Made by a program: the position numbers and the translations under genes. This document shows positions 25,422-38,900 of a stretch of DNA of 64,000 nucleotides, piece after piece (position 1 is the stretch's first letter; each line of letters starts with the position of its first letter). This DNA is from Liolophura sinensis (lineage: Eukaryota > Mollusca > Polyplacophora > Chitonida > Chitonidae), in the NCBI RefSeq assembly GCF_032854445.1, contig NC_088297.1:5019991-5083990 (forward strand), written 5' to 3'. The notes under the pieces were generated by a model. It did no database searches. It worked only from the letters and a program-made list of their open reading frames with translations, and was not told where the DNA came from.

Positions 25422-25663
25422 GCAAAGCTTTTAGCACTGCTCATGTAAGCCATCAGCAACAATGTGTTACATAACCTAGTTTAAAAAACTAAAATCACTC
25501 AAAATCACAGAGAAATGTTAACATCTGACCGCAACTGATTTTCTTTCGTAACACAACTGACTACCACAGACTACCACATATGCTAATCCTAAATGTAATA
25601 CCGGTGCCGAACAGGTTATTGACATACATACAAGTACACAACATTTTCAGATTACACTTTGGG

Positions 25664-26045
25664 GAAATCTATTTAAAAGAAACAGAGATTACATTGATAG
25701 TTTGGACAAATAAATGCTATGGGCTTAGTGTGACGTATCAGGTATACATGTATACATGTAGAAATCTATTTAAAAGAAACAGAGATTACATTGATAGTTT
25801 GGACAAATAAATGCCATGAGCTTAGTGTGACGTATCAGGTATACATGTATACATGTAGAAATCTACTTAAAAGAAACACAGATTACATTGACAGTTTGGA
25901 CAAATAAATGCCATGGGCTTAGTGTGACGTATCAGGTATACATGTATACATGTAGAAATCTATTTAAAAGAAACACAGAATACATTGATAGTTTGGACAA
26001 ATAAATGCCATGAGCTTAGTGTGACGTATCAGGTATACATGTATC
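25664..26045. repeat. 97-bp tandem repeat, four copies
   Basis: Units start GAAATCTATTTAAAAG at 25664, 25761, 25858 and 25955, exactly 97 bases apart. Each ends in a perfect palindrome, TACATGTATACATGTA, except the last, which is cut short. Confidence 0.96.
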
Positions 26046-26204
26046 TTATTATCCACACTTTGTAACTTAAAATAACATATATTATTCTACTGTTTTGGCA
26101 TTATTATAATGGCCTTTATGCGATTCTTAAATAGCTAAACTTGCTAAAATGAAATGCCGTAAGAACACGTGCTATGAATGACCGATGCATTTCGAATGAA
26201 TGAA

Positions 26205-26290
26205 CGAATGTTTGGAGATTTACGTCGTACTTAGCAATTTTTCAGTCGTAAGACGACGACGGTGCCTTTCATGTCGTTACATGTACTATC
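26205..26290 (-). mobile_element. SINE family B, 3' terminal fragment
   Basis: GGAGATTTACGTCGTACTTA and TTTTCAGTCGTAAGACGACG match the 3' end of the copy at 5677. Confidence 0.75.
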
Positions 26291-28194
26291 AGATCATCTG
26301 TCTATGCACAATACGGAACCTAACACAAACAGGATCGTTTTATATACTTCTCAGATTCAAGTTCACTGCAAAACATAAAAAGCTGACGTAAAAATACGAC
26401 TTTAGCTTTGTTTTCGTTTACATATGGCTCAAAGATAATGACGCCATGTCCGTCATTTAAAATATCTGTCGACTTTACGTCACATACCTGTGGCATCTAT
26501 CTATCTACCTGTAATACGACACAACTTATCTCAGAGCCTCAACATTACCAACAAAATTAAACTATACAAGTACATATTTATAACTCATAAATGCATAGGC
26601 ACAGATCTGTATAACTGACCTCGTCTCAGACACATGCTTCAGTCTTCGTGTAAATATTTGATAAAATGATATAATAATATTTGACAGGCGTATTAGCGAT
26701 CACAAAGGCTTGGATCTGCCATAACCAACATAATTTAGATTACAGGAGTCAAAATAATTTTGTGTACGTCTGTCTGCGACCATTTCTCCCAACTGACAGT
26801 TGAACTGACATGTACCACTCACTTGCGATGGGTCTGTTTCGAAAAAACTCTTTGTGGAAATTTCTGAAATAATTTTGGACCAAAATTTATCAAAACTAGT
26901 CATAGAATGCAACATTTTTATCTGCATTTACCTGTATTTGTTTCAAAGAAGCATGGTGTTCAGGTCTGGTGAGGAATGCTTTGGACAAGCAGAAAAAAAT
27001 ACTACCAGTCACGTGGAACACGTAAAAAACATTTAATACTCTCAACTGTTGAGACAGACTATAAAGAACCGAGGAGAATACAAACTTATTTAGCCGAAGT
27101 ATGCATAGGTGGAGAGGCATATACGCATTAAAACCTACCGGCCTACAAGGAAATCATAGACATAAAAAGATAAAATTCTTTTACACTCAGCCTTTGGTAT
27201 TTATACTGACATACTATAAATCTTTAACCTTTTCAACCAACAAAGCACATTTTTCAGCGGAATTTATGCATACAATTATTATGAAAATGAGGCTAAAAAT
27301 GCTTTGTTTGTGTCATTAACGAAGCAAGCTTCATAAAACTGTGGACTTTGCTTCTCTACATGCCATAGTACTCTCAGAATGTTTGAAAATATTGGCTGCA
27401 GAGGCAGTTGTAAAGCTTGAAGAATTAAGGTAAGCAGAACACACATGGTAAATGTTCAGGCTTATGGAAACCAGTCTGTATCAATATAAATATATTTATA
27501 CCAAAATAGTCAAATTAGTCTGCAAAAATGACTAGCACCTAAAATCTACATGTAGAAAACAACAACAACATGGAAATCAACCGATTTATGAAGTTTGATA
27601 CTTCTGCTTTCAAAACAAAATACTGACCAGGGAATGGAATGTACAACATTTGGTCTTTCAAATTCCGTGCATGTATCAACAAAAAAATTTTAAAAAGGGG
27701 AGGCTATATATGGCCTTTCACAGTAGACTTGTATCCTATCCACTTCTTTGTTCTTAGTTCTGAACTCACTATAAGCCATTACTACCACTGACAATTAAAA
27801 ATAGTTCTTCCAGATAAAATTACTGATCTATTTATTTACTTGATTGGTGTTTAAAAGGTGCGTACACAGTTCTCAAGAAACCTCCAACTGAACGACAACA
27901 CGTTCAGCTTTGAAGTCTCAGTCCTTCATGACAGAGGACACCAAATTACAAGCCACAAAGGCATAGGTCGTACGTGTAAGCTCAGGATTTCTTAAAGAAT
28001 AATTGTTATTTTCAATATTTTGTACAGGTGTTATCATATATGTATATATATTTTAGATATTTATATTATTTGCAGAGAATACTACCAGTGAAATGTTTTC
28101 AAAACTTTTTCATAACTGCTAATTTATTACAGAACACAAACTGTGATCCTCTTCCCGCCAAATGTTCCCTTATATGTTCTATAAATAATAATAA

Positions 28195-28318
28195 ATAAAA
28201 TCAGGTTTTGTTTTAACACTTTAACGGTAATGAAAATAAAATCAGGTTTTGTTTTAACACTTTAAAGGTAATGAAAATAAAATCAGGTTTTGTTTTAACA
28301 CTGTAACAGTAATGAAAT
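28195..28318. repeat. 41-bp tandem repeat, three copies
   Basis: TCAGGTTTTGTTTTAACACT repeats at 28201, 28242 and 28283. Confidence 0.93.
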
Positions 28319-28967
28319 CTTACCTGTCTTCATGTTTTACACTGCAACCACTAGAAGGCATAGCTTTTGTAAAATGTCAGCAATTAGTTTGACAGCAGAG
28401 ATATCAGTCTACTTCAGCAATATATACTTCTGATTACCTGTATCATACACTTTTGATACTTTTTAATTTGCAACATTATTAAATTATTTTTTCAATTCAT
28501 GAACAACTAATTTCAAAATTCTTTTTCTTACATATCCAACTTTTGGCAACTTTCAACTTTCATACTGTGGTCACCAGAATAAATCTGGTAAATCTTTAAA
28601 CTTTCATACTGTACAAAACATTCTGAAGTTGCGCCTCAAGAACTGTGGCTGTATTTTTATGTACATTATCATAACATTATGCGCTACAAAAACAGACTGC
28701 ACCCGTTCCAACAGTTATGAATTTCTCTAGCTCACAATATTCCAATCATAATATTTTGTCAGACGTATTAAAACAATGTCAAAGCTTTTTTGCCTTTTGC
28801 GGAGAACATAGCCAGGTGGACTTTGGTTTACATCACACACCTGAGCAAACATAGTACAAAATGCCCTGATATGTCTCTGAGAAAAGTGCTGTCTTTTTGC
28901 TTACTGGCAAATAACATAAAATATTAAAATAAAATCATAAAATATTACTTGTGCTGCTCAACTTTAT

Positions 28968-29088
28968 AATATTTATTTATTTGAATGGTTTTATGTCATA
29001 CTCAAGAATATTTCACTTAATAAGACCCCGGCCAGCATTATGGTGGTGGAAAACCCACGACCATTCGCAGGTTGCTGCCAGACCTTAA
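28968..29088 (-). mobile_element. SINE family A, 3' half (first of a tandem pair)
   Basis: TTTATGTCATACTCAAGAAT to CGCAGGTTGCTGCCAGACCT. Confidence 0.88.
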
Positions 29089-29091
29089 CAT

Positions 29092-29232
29092 GCTTGATTG
29101 GTGTTTTAAGCCGTACTCAAGAATATTTCACTTATACGATGGCGGCCAGCATTATGGTGGGAAGAAACCCGGCAGAGCGCAGTGGAAACACACGATCATC
29201 CGCAGGTTGCTGACAGACCTTCCAAAGTACAG
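29092..29232 (-). mobile_element. SINE family A, 3' half (second of a tandem pair)
   Basis: Starts TTGATTGGTGTTTTAAGCCG and runs to GTTGCTGACAGACCTTCC. Lies head to tail with the preceding fragment. Confidence 0.88.
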
Positions 29233-29878
29233 TAGAGGCTCAACCTTACACTTTTCCAGTAAGTTACCCTCTAAACAAACCATAAAACACCTTTATGAGA
29301 TTAACAGAGTTCTGAGGTAAAATATACATTACAGTCTAGGGTAAAATTTAGGCCAATCGCTGTATATTACACCTTTAGGCAAAGAATCTACCTAAAATAC
29401 ACGCACATCCAGCAAAACATGTTTGACCTCTAAGACACCCGTGTGCAATACTCCAGATAAAGCCTACAATATTGCAGTTGACTGCATTGCCAAACATACT
29501 AGGGTTCCACATTTATTATTAATTGTTAGTTAATTTAATATACTAGTAAGTGACAAACATTTTTCCTACAACAGTTGGCAATGCAATTCACCCAACATGT
29601 TGCTATACAGCAAGACAAATAAGTGTTATATTTCACTGCATCACTGTAACAAAGAAGTGTGCATGAAGTTCCCCTACCATCATCACAAAATTGTGACAAA
29701 TAATACTGTAAAATAGTAAACTTTACTGTCCCCTTTAAAAAACAAAAGCCTACATTTTTTACCCAATGGATGTCTATTTGCTTCTACAGGAAGCCAGGAT
29801 AAAGTGGTCAGAGCAAACAGATCCTGCTGTTCCTGATTGGTGGGAACTGGTGGTCCTCTTGTGATGTGATTGGCTGAG

Positions 29879-29956
29879 TTACGACAGCTCTCCGATTGGT
29901 GCATGTTCCAGCCACAGATCATGTATGAATGAGTACAGCTTGGCACTTACTGAGAC
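29879..29956 (-). CDS. NAPRT: NAPRT exon 14 (stop codon)
   Basis: Acceptor TTTTACAG. Encodes [18 protein letters not shown], seven more residues (APIGELS) and TAA at 29879-29881. The length and Y-V-x-S-x-x-L pattern match the C-terminus of vertebrate NAPRT. No clear polyadenylation site could be fixed downstream. Confidence 0.92.
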   Translation of the reverse strand, partial: VSVSAKLYSFIHDLWLEHAPIGELS

Positions 29957-32900
29957 CTGTAAAATATACCCAATGTAACTGCACACTAATTATCCATTCA
30001 ATGAATTGAAATATTTACGAATTTAAATGTTTTAAAACTTGATTTGGTAGTAAGGATGTAGAAGATACATGAATGCAAAACTTCAGCTCTATAATATGAT
30101 AATAAATTATTTATTTAGTTTTAGATACCACTCATCAACAGTATAAAGATGAAAAATACACAATGGTAGCAAAGTGATAAATATGAAATTTATGCTAATT
30201 AATACACGTGCAAGGCATCAACAGATCCCACCCTTGTATTATTGTTTGTTACATGTAGGCAAAAAACCTGATAACTCTAGGAAAATTTCCCTTACAAATG
30301 AATTTCCTTACTCCAGGGATCTATTTCAACATTTTCTTTTTCAAATGAATTTTAATACATGCAAGTAACGGTACAAACGCAAACGCATTGTGAACTCTTT
30401 AGAAACAGAAATGAGTATGTCAAACAAGAAAAAAAAAACCAAGAGTACCTTATAAGGGGTAGGATTTAGAGTCCTTTTAATGTCATTTCGTATACTCATC
30501 AGAGATTTTGCAGCTTTCTCTCTCAGCTCTTGCAAAGAGAGGAACGGTTGCTGAAGCTGTATGAGAAGAAAAGAAATCACTGTTAGACTGATTCATTGAG
30601 ATTGTTTGATATTTACGGAGTCACACTGAACAACCTAGCAACTGAAAATATTAAATCAGGTGGATTTAATGACAGAATCAGATGAATTGAATGACTGCCT
30701 CAGATTGCATGACTGAGTCACAATAAATTACAGAGTCAAAGTGAATGACAGAGGTATACTAAATGACTAAGTCAAAGGAATTGAATGACTGAGTCAGATC
30801 AACTGAATCACTGATTCAGATAGAATGACTCAGATTAAATGATTGATTCAGACAGCTAGAATGACTGAGTCAGACAGAATGACAAACTCATATTAAAATG
30901 ACTTCATCAGAGTGAATGACAGACTCAGGTTGAATGAATGACTCAGAGTGAATTACCGAATTAAGTCAACCTGGTTGAGAGAGTCTGATTGATTAGTTGA
31001 GTCAGGTCTGATTTAGTTATTTATTTCACAGATTTTTTAGTCGTTCAGACAGACTCATTATCTGAGTCAGTTTCCATGCTTGATACATTGACTCCCTTTA
31101 ACAGTCACATTGATGGATTCACAAAACTTCCTTCCCTTTTTGTCTTTCTCTGTTCACACAAATCATCTTCATTCAACTGTAGTGCACGGCCCAGTAACCA
31201 CGGTAACTGATAAAGCTGGTTGAATCGGATGAATCTGAGTGTGACAAAATTTCTACTCTGTAGCAAGAATCTCAAATTCGGATACAACCAGCAATTTCGG
31301 CCTTACCTGTCCATTCTTCCAGTACAGCGTGTGCAGAGGTTCCACTGTGGACGGTGACACATATGCCCGTTTGGACTCGTTAAAAGGGTGTCGGCACAAC
31401 GTCCTTTGGCCTGGGACAGGGGCACTCTCGTGGGGCTGCTGCATCAGATCCACAAGGGCATGACCTTCACAAAGACACAGAATTATCATAGATTGTCCAC
31501 CAACATGACCTTCACAAGAACACAGAATTATGATAGTTATCCAACAATATGACCTCAACAAGGACACAGAATTATCATAAATTGTCCACCAACATGACCT
31601 TCACAAGGACACAGAATTATCATATACTGTCCACCAACAAGGCCTTCACAAGGACACAGAATTATTATAGATTATTCTCCAATAATCAGAGATTATCAAC
31701 TTATATGAACAGGATCTTTACAAAGAAATGGATGATACTCCTACAGTAAGCATTGTTAATATATGAGAGGCCCTGTGGGCAGAGTTTGGATTATGAAGAA
31801 TATCAAAGAGCCACTGGCATGATTTTTGAAACACCAACAGATTCTTATCTTATGGTGTTTCAAAATCAATTTTGCTTTAACTGGGTGACTTGCAATCAGA
31901 TTATTTAAGTCATGAAATGCAACATTCCCGACTTTCTGAGCAAACGACTGCCACTGTGTTAAGCTTAGGCCTGTTCGACACGTGACATCATGAGTTGTAG
32001 AGTGCAAAATACATAAATTCTTCTATTTTTGGGGGACACATGGTCTGCTCTTGTCAGCCAATAACACATCCAATTTGTAGCAGGAATATCTAGTTTCTCT
32101 TTTTATTTCTCACATGGTTAGTCCATCTAATGAACAACATAATCATATTCAAATTCTTTGCTTTCAGCACTACTACATGTATTGTCTATCCTAAAAATTG
32201 AATGAATTTACAAGGTAACAGACATATCTAGACTGAGACTTGACATTATGAAAGTAGGGTGTACAATTTGCCAATTTATTTTAAACTTTAAACACAAATG
32301 TAGCCTGGATCATGATGATGGCTCTTCAGGGGAGAGAATGAAGATCAGGGGAGAGAACTGTGACTGACCATCTGCTCCGTAGAGCCTGTAGGCTAACTTC
32401 CTGCCTGGTATGGTCACCTTCTCCATATCTTCACTCAGCTTGATTCTCGGCACTTTGTTTACCTCCACAAGCTGCAAAGACAATACAACATTAAACACTT
32501 ATCAGTCTACTTTCAGTGTTTTCACTGATAACTTTTTTTTTTATCATATCAGATCAAATTTTGTGTGCAGATTCACTCTGTAGACACTCAGATCAAGAAA
32601 ACAAACTTAATCTTTACATTTGCTTTGCATATTTAAATATGCCCATCATGAACAAATTTTGTGAAAATTCTTGTTTTCTTGTTGGGTGAGGTTGGTGGGG
32701 GGAGGGGGAATTGAATGTATTCAGGAGGGGCACATTATATATTTTTTAATTTCTTCTCTGATTTTGAGCATTTTTTTTTTTTTTTTGACAGCAGAAACGT
32801 TTCGGAATGACATCACTAGCAAACACACTCAGGACCAGCTCAATGCCCCCTATTCGAACTTCTCACTGAAAAAGTTGTGATGACAGCTATTACTGTTCAC

Positions 32901-35900
32901 ATAGCGGCTTCAGTCTCCTTGACTTCCAGGCTGACCACCTGCATGTGGCTGCGGGCTTAGACACACCCTAGTTTAAAGCAATTCTTACCCCGCTTCCCCA
33001 CCCTTCCCAAGGCCAAACACGTCAAGATTATTCATGTAGACACATCCTAAAACTCGTACGTTTCATAAATACTTTAACAAGACCTTTACCTTGAATACAC
33101 ACCCCAGGGCAGGCTGTTTCTGACAGGTGACCAGGTGAGTCCCTATCCCAAATGAGTTGATCGCATGACCCTAAGGAGAAAACCACAAATATACTTTATT
33201 TTAGTCTGTCAGTAATAATTACTGGTATTAACGGTTCCACTTGTGGAAGAAAATATTTTCAAGGGCCAAATATATTATGTTTTCTAGCATTTTCCAAGAT
33301 TAATTCAGTGTAAGTACAAACGCCATCAGTTCGATTGATTTATTTGATTGGTCTTTCACCTACACAGACGGCAGCCACCATTATGGTGGGAAGAAACCGG
33401 ACAGAGCATGGGGGAAACCCACAACCACCCGCTGGTTGCTGACAGATCTTCCCACATACGACTGAAGAGGGACTTTCAGATCTTTTTGACTTGTTGCCAC
33501 ATAGGTTTGTCACTTTGAAAACAATCTTTGAGACAATTTATCCTGACAGAAAATTCTGACAACATGCGACAGATTTGGAATATAGGACGGAACTCGGAAA
33601 TGCCACACCCTGAGTTCACTTCTGGCTATTCTATGTTTGGAACAGAAATTTTCAGTTGTAACCGCTATTCCTGATTTCCGAATTTACTGAAATATTTCTA
33701 TTTATTCAACATTTGGATAGATTACAGGAAAATGTGTTATTTCTATGACTGTTGTCTTTGATGTTCTATAAATGAAAGATAATAAACAAAATAACTTACC
33801 TGTTGGTTTAAGGAGTGTATTGTGTCTTCATTGATGTCATTACTGGCCACAATTGTCATCCCGTTTTTAAACAATGGTATGTCAAACCTGCAAATTAACA
33901 TATTACACGGTCAACATATGACTGACACACGGTCAACTGATAAACAAAAACTCTGGATTGTTTTTAAATTTGGAATGCATATATAAATGTGTATATGAAT
34001 TTACTGTGTTTCACCTGAAGTTTAGCATTTTCCAAATAACACATTCTGAACGATCTATCCCCCTTGTAGGTTTGATTAATCCTTTATCATACCTGTTTTA
34101 TGTATATGCCCTAAATGACCTTAAATTTCGCCCACAAAAGAGCATTTTTAGAGGCAAATAAATGTCACAAAATATTATTTTCAGTGCTGAAACTTTCAAT
34201 TTTCCAGCTGAATAGCATTCCACGTTTCAAGCAAACCTCAAAACACCTTTCTAAAATCAACAGCACCCTCAGAATCAGGAAAAATGGGCAAGTTAGTCAT
34301 GGACGAACTCGATGGTCATTTATACCATAGATACATCTGACTTTAGTGTTAATGTCATAACTCCAATGTACACGTATCAGGGACACAGAAAGTGACACTC
34401 TACACAGTTTTTAGAGCAATGTGAACCACAGATGTCTCACATGAAGCAAGTTTTGACCAGCAAGTCTACTGCGAGCATACTGCGACATACATACTTGTAC
34501 AGTGTGAGAAAAACACTCGCAGTTGGTTTCAGTCCATTGCAAGCGGTTGTTTCCACTCTCCAAAGATCACAAATGTTTTGGGTAGGACCAAAAAGTCTGC
34601 AATCACTAGATTACTAGTCAAAACTTGCTTTGTGTGAAACCTACTTACAGGATGCATGAAACATATGGCTTTTATTTCTTAAATTTGCATTGATCTGTCA
34701 TAATATATAAACCTGCTAAAAACAAATTCTAAGCCATCTTCTTGGAAGTAAAGCCCCATGATCTATCATGAAATTAAGTAACCTTCATTCATGGTGTCCT
34801 CAGTGATAGCCATCCAAATAGCTCTGTTAGGGAAAGGCCTCAGTTAAGCCAATAAACTCACATTAAATTCAGGCGGTAATTCTAAGACATGGCCTCCGCT
34901 GTTGTCGTATAAATAAAGTGAAAATTTCTTGAGTGCAGCCAAAAAAAAACACTAATGAAATAAATAAATAATTTTGCGATGTAACATATACCCCAAAAAT
35001 GAAAATTCAACAAGAAAAAAGTTTGACTTAATTCCCTTTATTTATCACAAAACCACAATCTCTTTAACTTTCATTAATTCTTTAAGCTTTACTATGTACT
35101 CAAAACGTAAAAATATAAAAAATGGAAAACTCATGCTGATTAAATAAATGATTAACTTCAAACATTGCCTGGTCTTAGAACTTACCTCTCACTGATTTTC
35201 TCAAATCCCGCGTATACGACTTTTGACAGGTATGCCAGATCTCCGCTGTCCAATCTGATGCCAAGGGGGTGGTAACCAAGCTCGTGAAGTGCCATGGCAA
35301 CCGAGCAGAAATTAGGCAAGCCACTCCTGTGAGTGAATCGGAAGGTATAGATAATCAGTCAACAGGTCTATTACATGTATTTCTACAAATTAGATTTGTA
35401 GGAGACACATGGTTGTGAAAAAAAAAGCTCACTAAAAAAAATTATGCAACATACATCAGGCCAGAACCAGGCTGGGGGCTCCCCAAGTGCACAAGATACA
35501 CCCTAGATCAGGTCAGGGCTCCCCAAGTGCACAAGATACACCCTAGATCAGGCCACACTCCCCAGTCTAGAAGATACACCCTAGATCAGGCCACGCTCCC
35601 CAGTCTAGAAGATATACACTAGATCAGGCCAGGCTCCCCTGTCCACAAGATACACCCTAGATCAGGCCAGGCTCCCCTGTCCACAAGATACACCCTAGAT
35701 CAGACCAGGGCTCCCCAGTCCACAAGATACACCCTACATCAGGCCAGGGTTCCCCAGTCCACAAGATACACCCTAGATCAGACCAGGGCTTCCCAGTCCA
35801 CTATACACCCTACATCAGGCCAGGGCTCCCCAGTCTAGAAGATACACCCTAGATCAGGCCAGGGTTCCCCAGTCCACAAGATACACCCTAGATCAGGCCA

Positions 35901-38900
35901 GAACTCCCCAGCCCACAAGATACACCCTAGATCAGGCCACGCTCCCCAGTCTAGAAGATATACACTAGATCAGGCCAGGCTCCCCTGTCCACAAGATACA
36001 CCCTAGATCAGGCCAGAGCTCCCCAGTCCACAAGATACATCCTAGATCAGGCCAGGGCTCCCCTGTCCACAAGATACACCCTAGATCAGACCAGGGCTTC
36101 CCAGTCCACTATACACCCTACATCAGGCCAGGGCTCCCCAGTCTAGAAGATACACCCTAGATCAGGCCAGGGTTCCCCAGTCCACAAGATACACCCTAGA
36201 TCAGGCCAGAACTCCCCAGCCCACAAGATACACCCTACATCAGGCCACACTCCCCAGTCTAGAAGATACACCCTAGATCAGGCCACGCTCCCCAGTCTAG
36301 AAGATATACACTAGATCAGGCCAGGCTCCCCTGTCCACAAGATACACCCTAGATCAGGCCAGAGCTCCCCAGTCCACAAGATACATCCTAGATCAGGCCA
36401 GGGCTCCCCTGTCCACAAGATACACCCTAGATCAGGCCAGAACTCCCCAGTCCACAAGACACACCCTACATCAGGCCAGGGCTTCCCAGTCCACTATACA
36501 CCCTACATCAGGCCAGGGCTTCCCAGTCCACAAGATACACCCTAGATCTCCCCAGTCCACAAGATACACCCTAGATCAGGCCAGGGCTCCCCAGTCCACA
36601 AGATACACCCTAGATCAGACCAGGGCTCCCCAGTCTACTAGATATACCCTCGATCAGGCCAGGGCTCCCCAGTCCACAAGATACACCCTAGATCAGGTCA
36701 GGGCTCCCCAAGTGCACAAGATACACCCTAGATCAGGCCACGCTCCCCAGTCTAGAAGATACACCCTAGATCAGGCCACGCTCCCCAGTCTACAAGATAC
36801 ACCCTAGATCAGGCCAGAGCTCCCCAGCCCACAAGATACACCCTGGATCAGGCCAGAGCTCCCCAGTCCACAAGATACACCCTAGATCAGGTCAGGGCTC
36901 CCCAGTCCACAAGATACACCCTAGATCAGGCCAGAGCTCCCCAGTCCACAAGATACACCCTAGATCAGGCCAGAGCTCCCCAGTCCACAAGATACACCCT
37001 AGATCAGGCCAGAGCTCCCCAGTCCACAAGATACACCCTAGATCAGGCCAGAGCTCCCCAGTCCACAAGATACACCCTAGATCAGGCCAGGGCTCCCCTG
37101 TCCACAAGATACACCCTAGATCAGGCCAGAACTCCCCAGTCCACAAGACACACCCTACATCAGGCCAGGGCTTCCCAGTCCACTATACACCCTACATCAG
37201 GCCAGGGCTTCCCAGTCCACAAGATACACCCTAGATCTCCCCAGTCCACAAGATACACCCTAGATCAGGCCAGGGCTCCCCAGTCCACAAGATATACCCT
37301 AGATCAGGCCGGGGCTCCCCAGTCCACAAGATACACCCTAGATCAGGCCAGGGCTCCCCAGTCCACAAGATACACCCTAGATCAGACCAGGGCTCCCCAG
37401 TCTACTAGATATACCCTCGATCAGGCCAGAACTCCCCAGTCCACAAGATACACCCTAGATCAGGTCAGGGCTTTCCAAGTCCACAAGATACACCCTAGAT
37501 CAGGTCAGGGCTCCCCAGTCTAGAAGATATATCCTAGATCAGGGCAGGGCTCCCCAGTCCACAAGATACACCCTAGATCAGGGCAGGGCTCCCCAGTCCA
37601 CAAGATACACCCTAGATCAGACCAGGGCTCCCCAGTCCACAACATACACCCTAGATCAGGCCAGGGCTCCCCAGTCCACAACATACACCCTAGATCAGGC
37701 CAGGGCTCCCCAGTCCACAAGATACACCCTAGATCAGGCCAGAGCTCCCCAGTCCACAAGATACACCCTAGATCAGACCAGAGCTCCCCAGCCCACAAGA
37801 TACACCCTAGATCAGGCCAGAGCTCCCCAGCCCACAAGATACATCCTAGATCAGACAAGGGCTCCCCAGTCCACAAGATACACCCTAGATCAGGCCAGGG
37901 CTCCCCAGTCCACAAGATACACCCTAGATCAGACCAGAGCTCCCCAGTCCACAAGATACACCCTAGATCAGGCCAGAGCTCCCCAGTCCACAAGATACAC
38001 CCTAGATCAGACCAGGGCTCCCCAGTCCACAAGATACACCCTAGATCAGGCCAGAGCTCCCCAGCCCACATGATACACCCTAGATCAGACCAGTACTGTG
38101 GGATACCACCCCTAACACTGATTCCTTGATGATTAATGGACACAGAAGCTGACGCTTGGGTATATGAATGAAACAAAATTTCACAGTTCAGCATTTCCCT
38201 TCAGTTGTGTTGAACCAATCTTTTTGTCTCTTTTTTTGCAGGTAAAGTAATGCACCAATTGATATGTCCTGGAAAACACATACATATCAAACAACTGAAA
38301 ATAACAATTTCCAGTAACATATGCAGGATTGGTGGCATTTTTTCTCTGTTTTACGCGTTAATTCCTGTTTCTTTTACACAGATACCCTATCTTCATTTAA
38401 CAAGATTTTCCCCATTTTTTTATTAAAGAATGAATGTATGATTATGGATTTAATAGTGCCCTGTTGGCAGTATTTCAGCCATATAAATAGTGCCTTGTTG
38501 GCAATTTTTCAGCAACATATATAGTGCCTTGTTGGCAATATTTCAGTCATATTAATAGTGCCTTGTTGTCAATATTTCAGTCATATTAATAGTGCCTTGT
38601 TGGCAATATTTCAGCCATATTAATACTGCCTTGTTGGCAATATTTCAGCCATATTAATAGTGTCTTGTTAGCAATATTTCAGTCATATTAATAGTGTCTA
38701 ATTGGCAATATTTCAGTCATAATTATAGTGCCTTATTGGCAATATTTCAGCCATATTAATAGTGCCTTATTGACAATATTTCAGCCATATTGTGGCAAAC
38801 CTTTTATTCCTGTGTATTGTGTTACATGGTGATTGGGCCCAACATCTGTCCACTCACCTGATGACATCATAGGTGTCAATCAGCGCCAGGAATCTGTTGG

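Larger units (their letters stand above)
26300..29878. other. Downstream flank of NAPRT
   Basis: AT-rich; may include the NAPRT 3' UTR next to 29879. I see only the 41-bp repeat and two SINE pieces. No clear polyadenylation signal was fixed. Confidence 0.5.

Noticed and set aside
36892-37146. Repeat-encoded 84-codon frame in the 39-bp array as a separate gene
   Set aside because: It is a direct consequence of a 39-base period without stops. No start, splice or homology evidence was seen.
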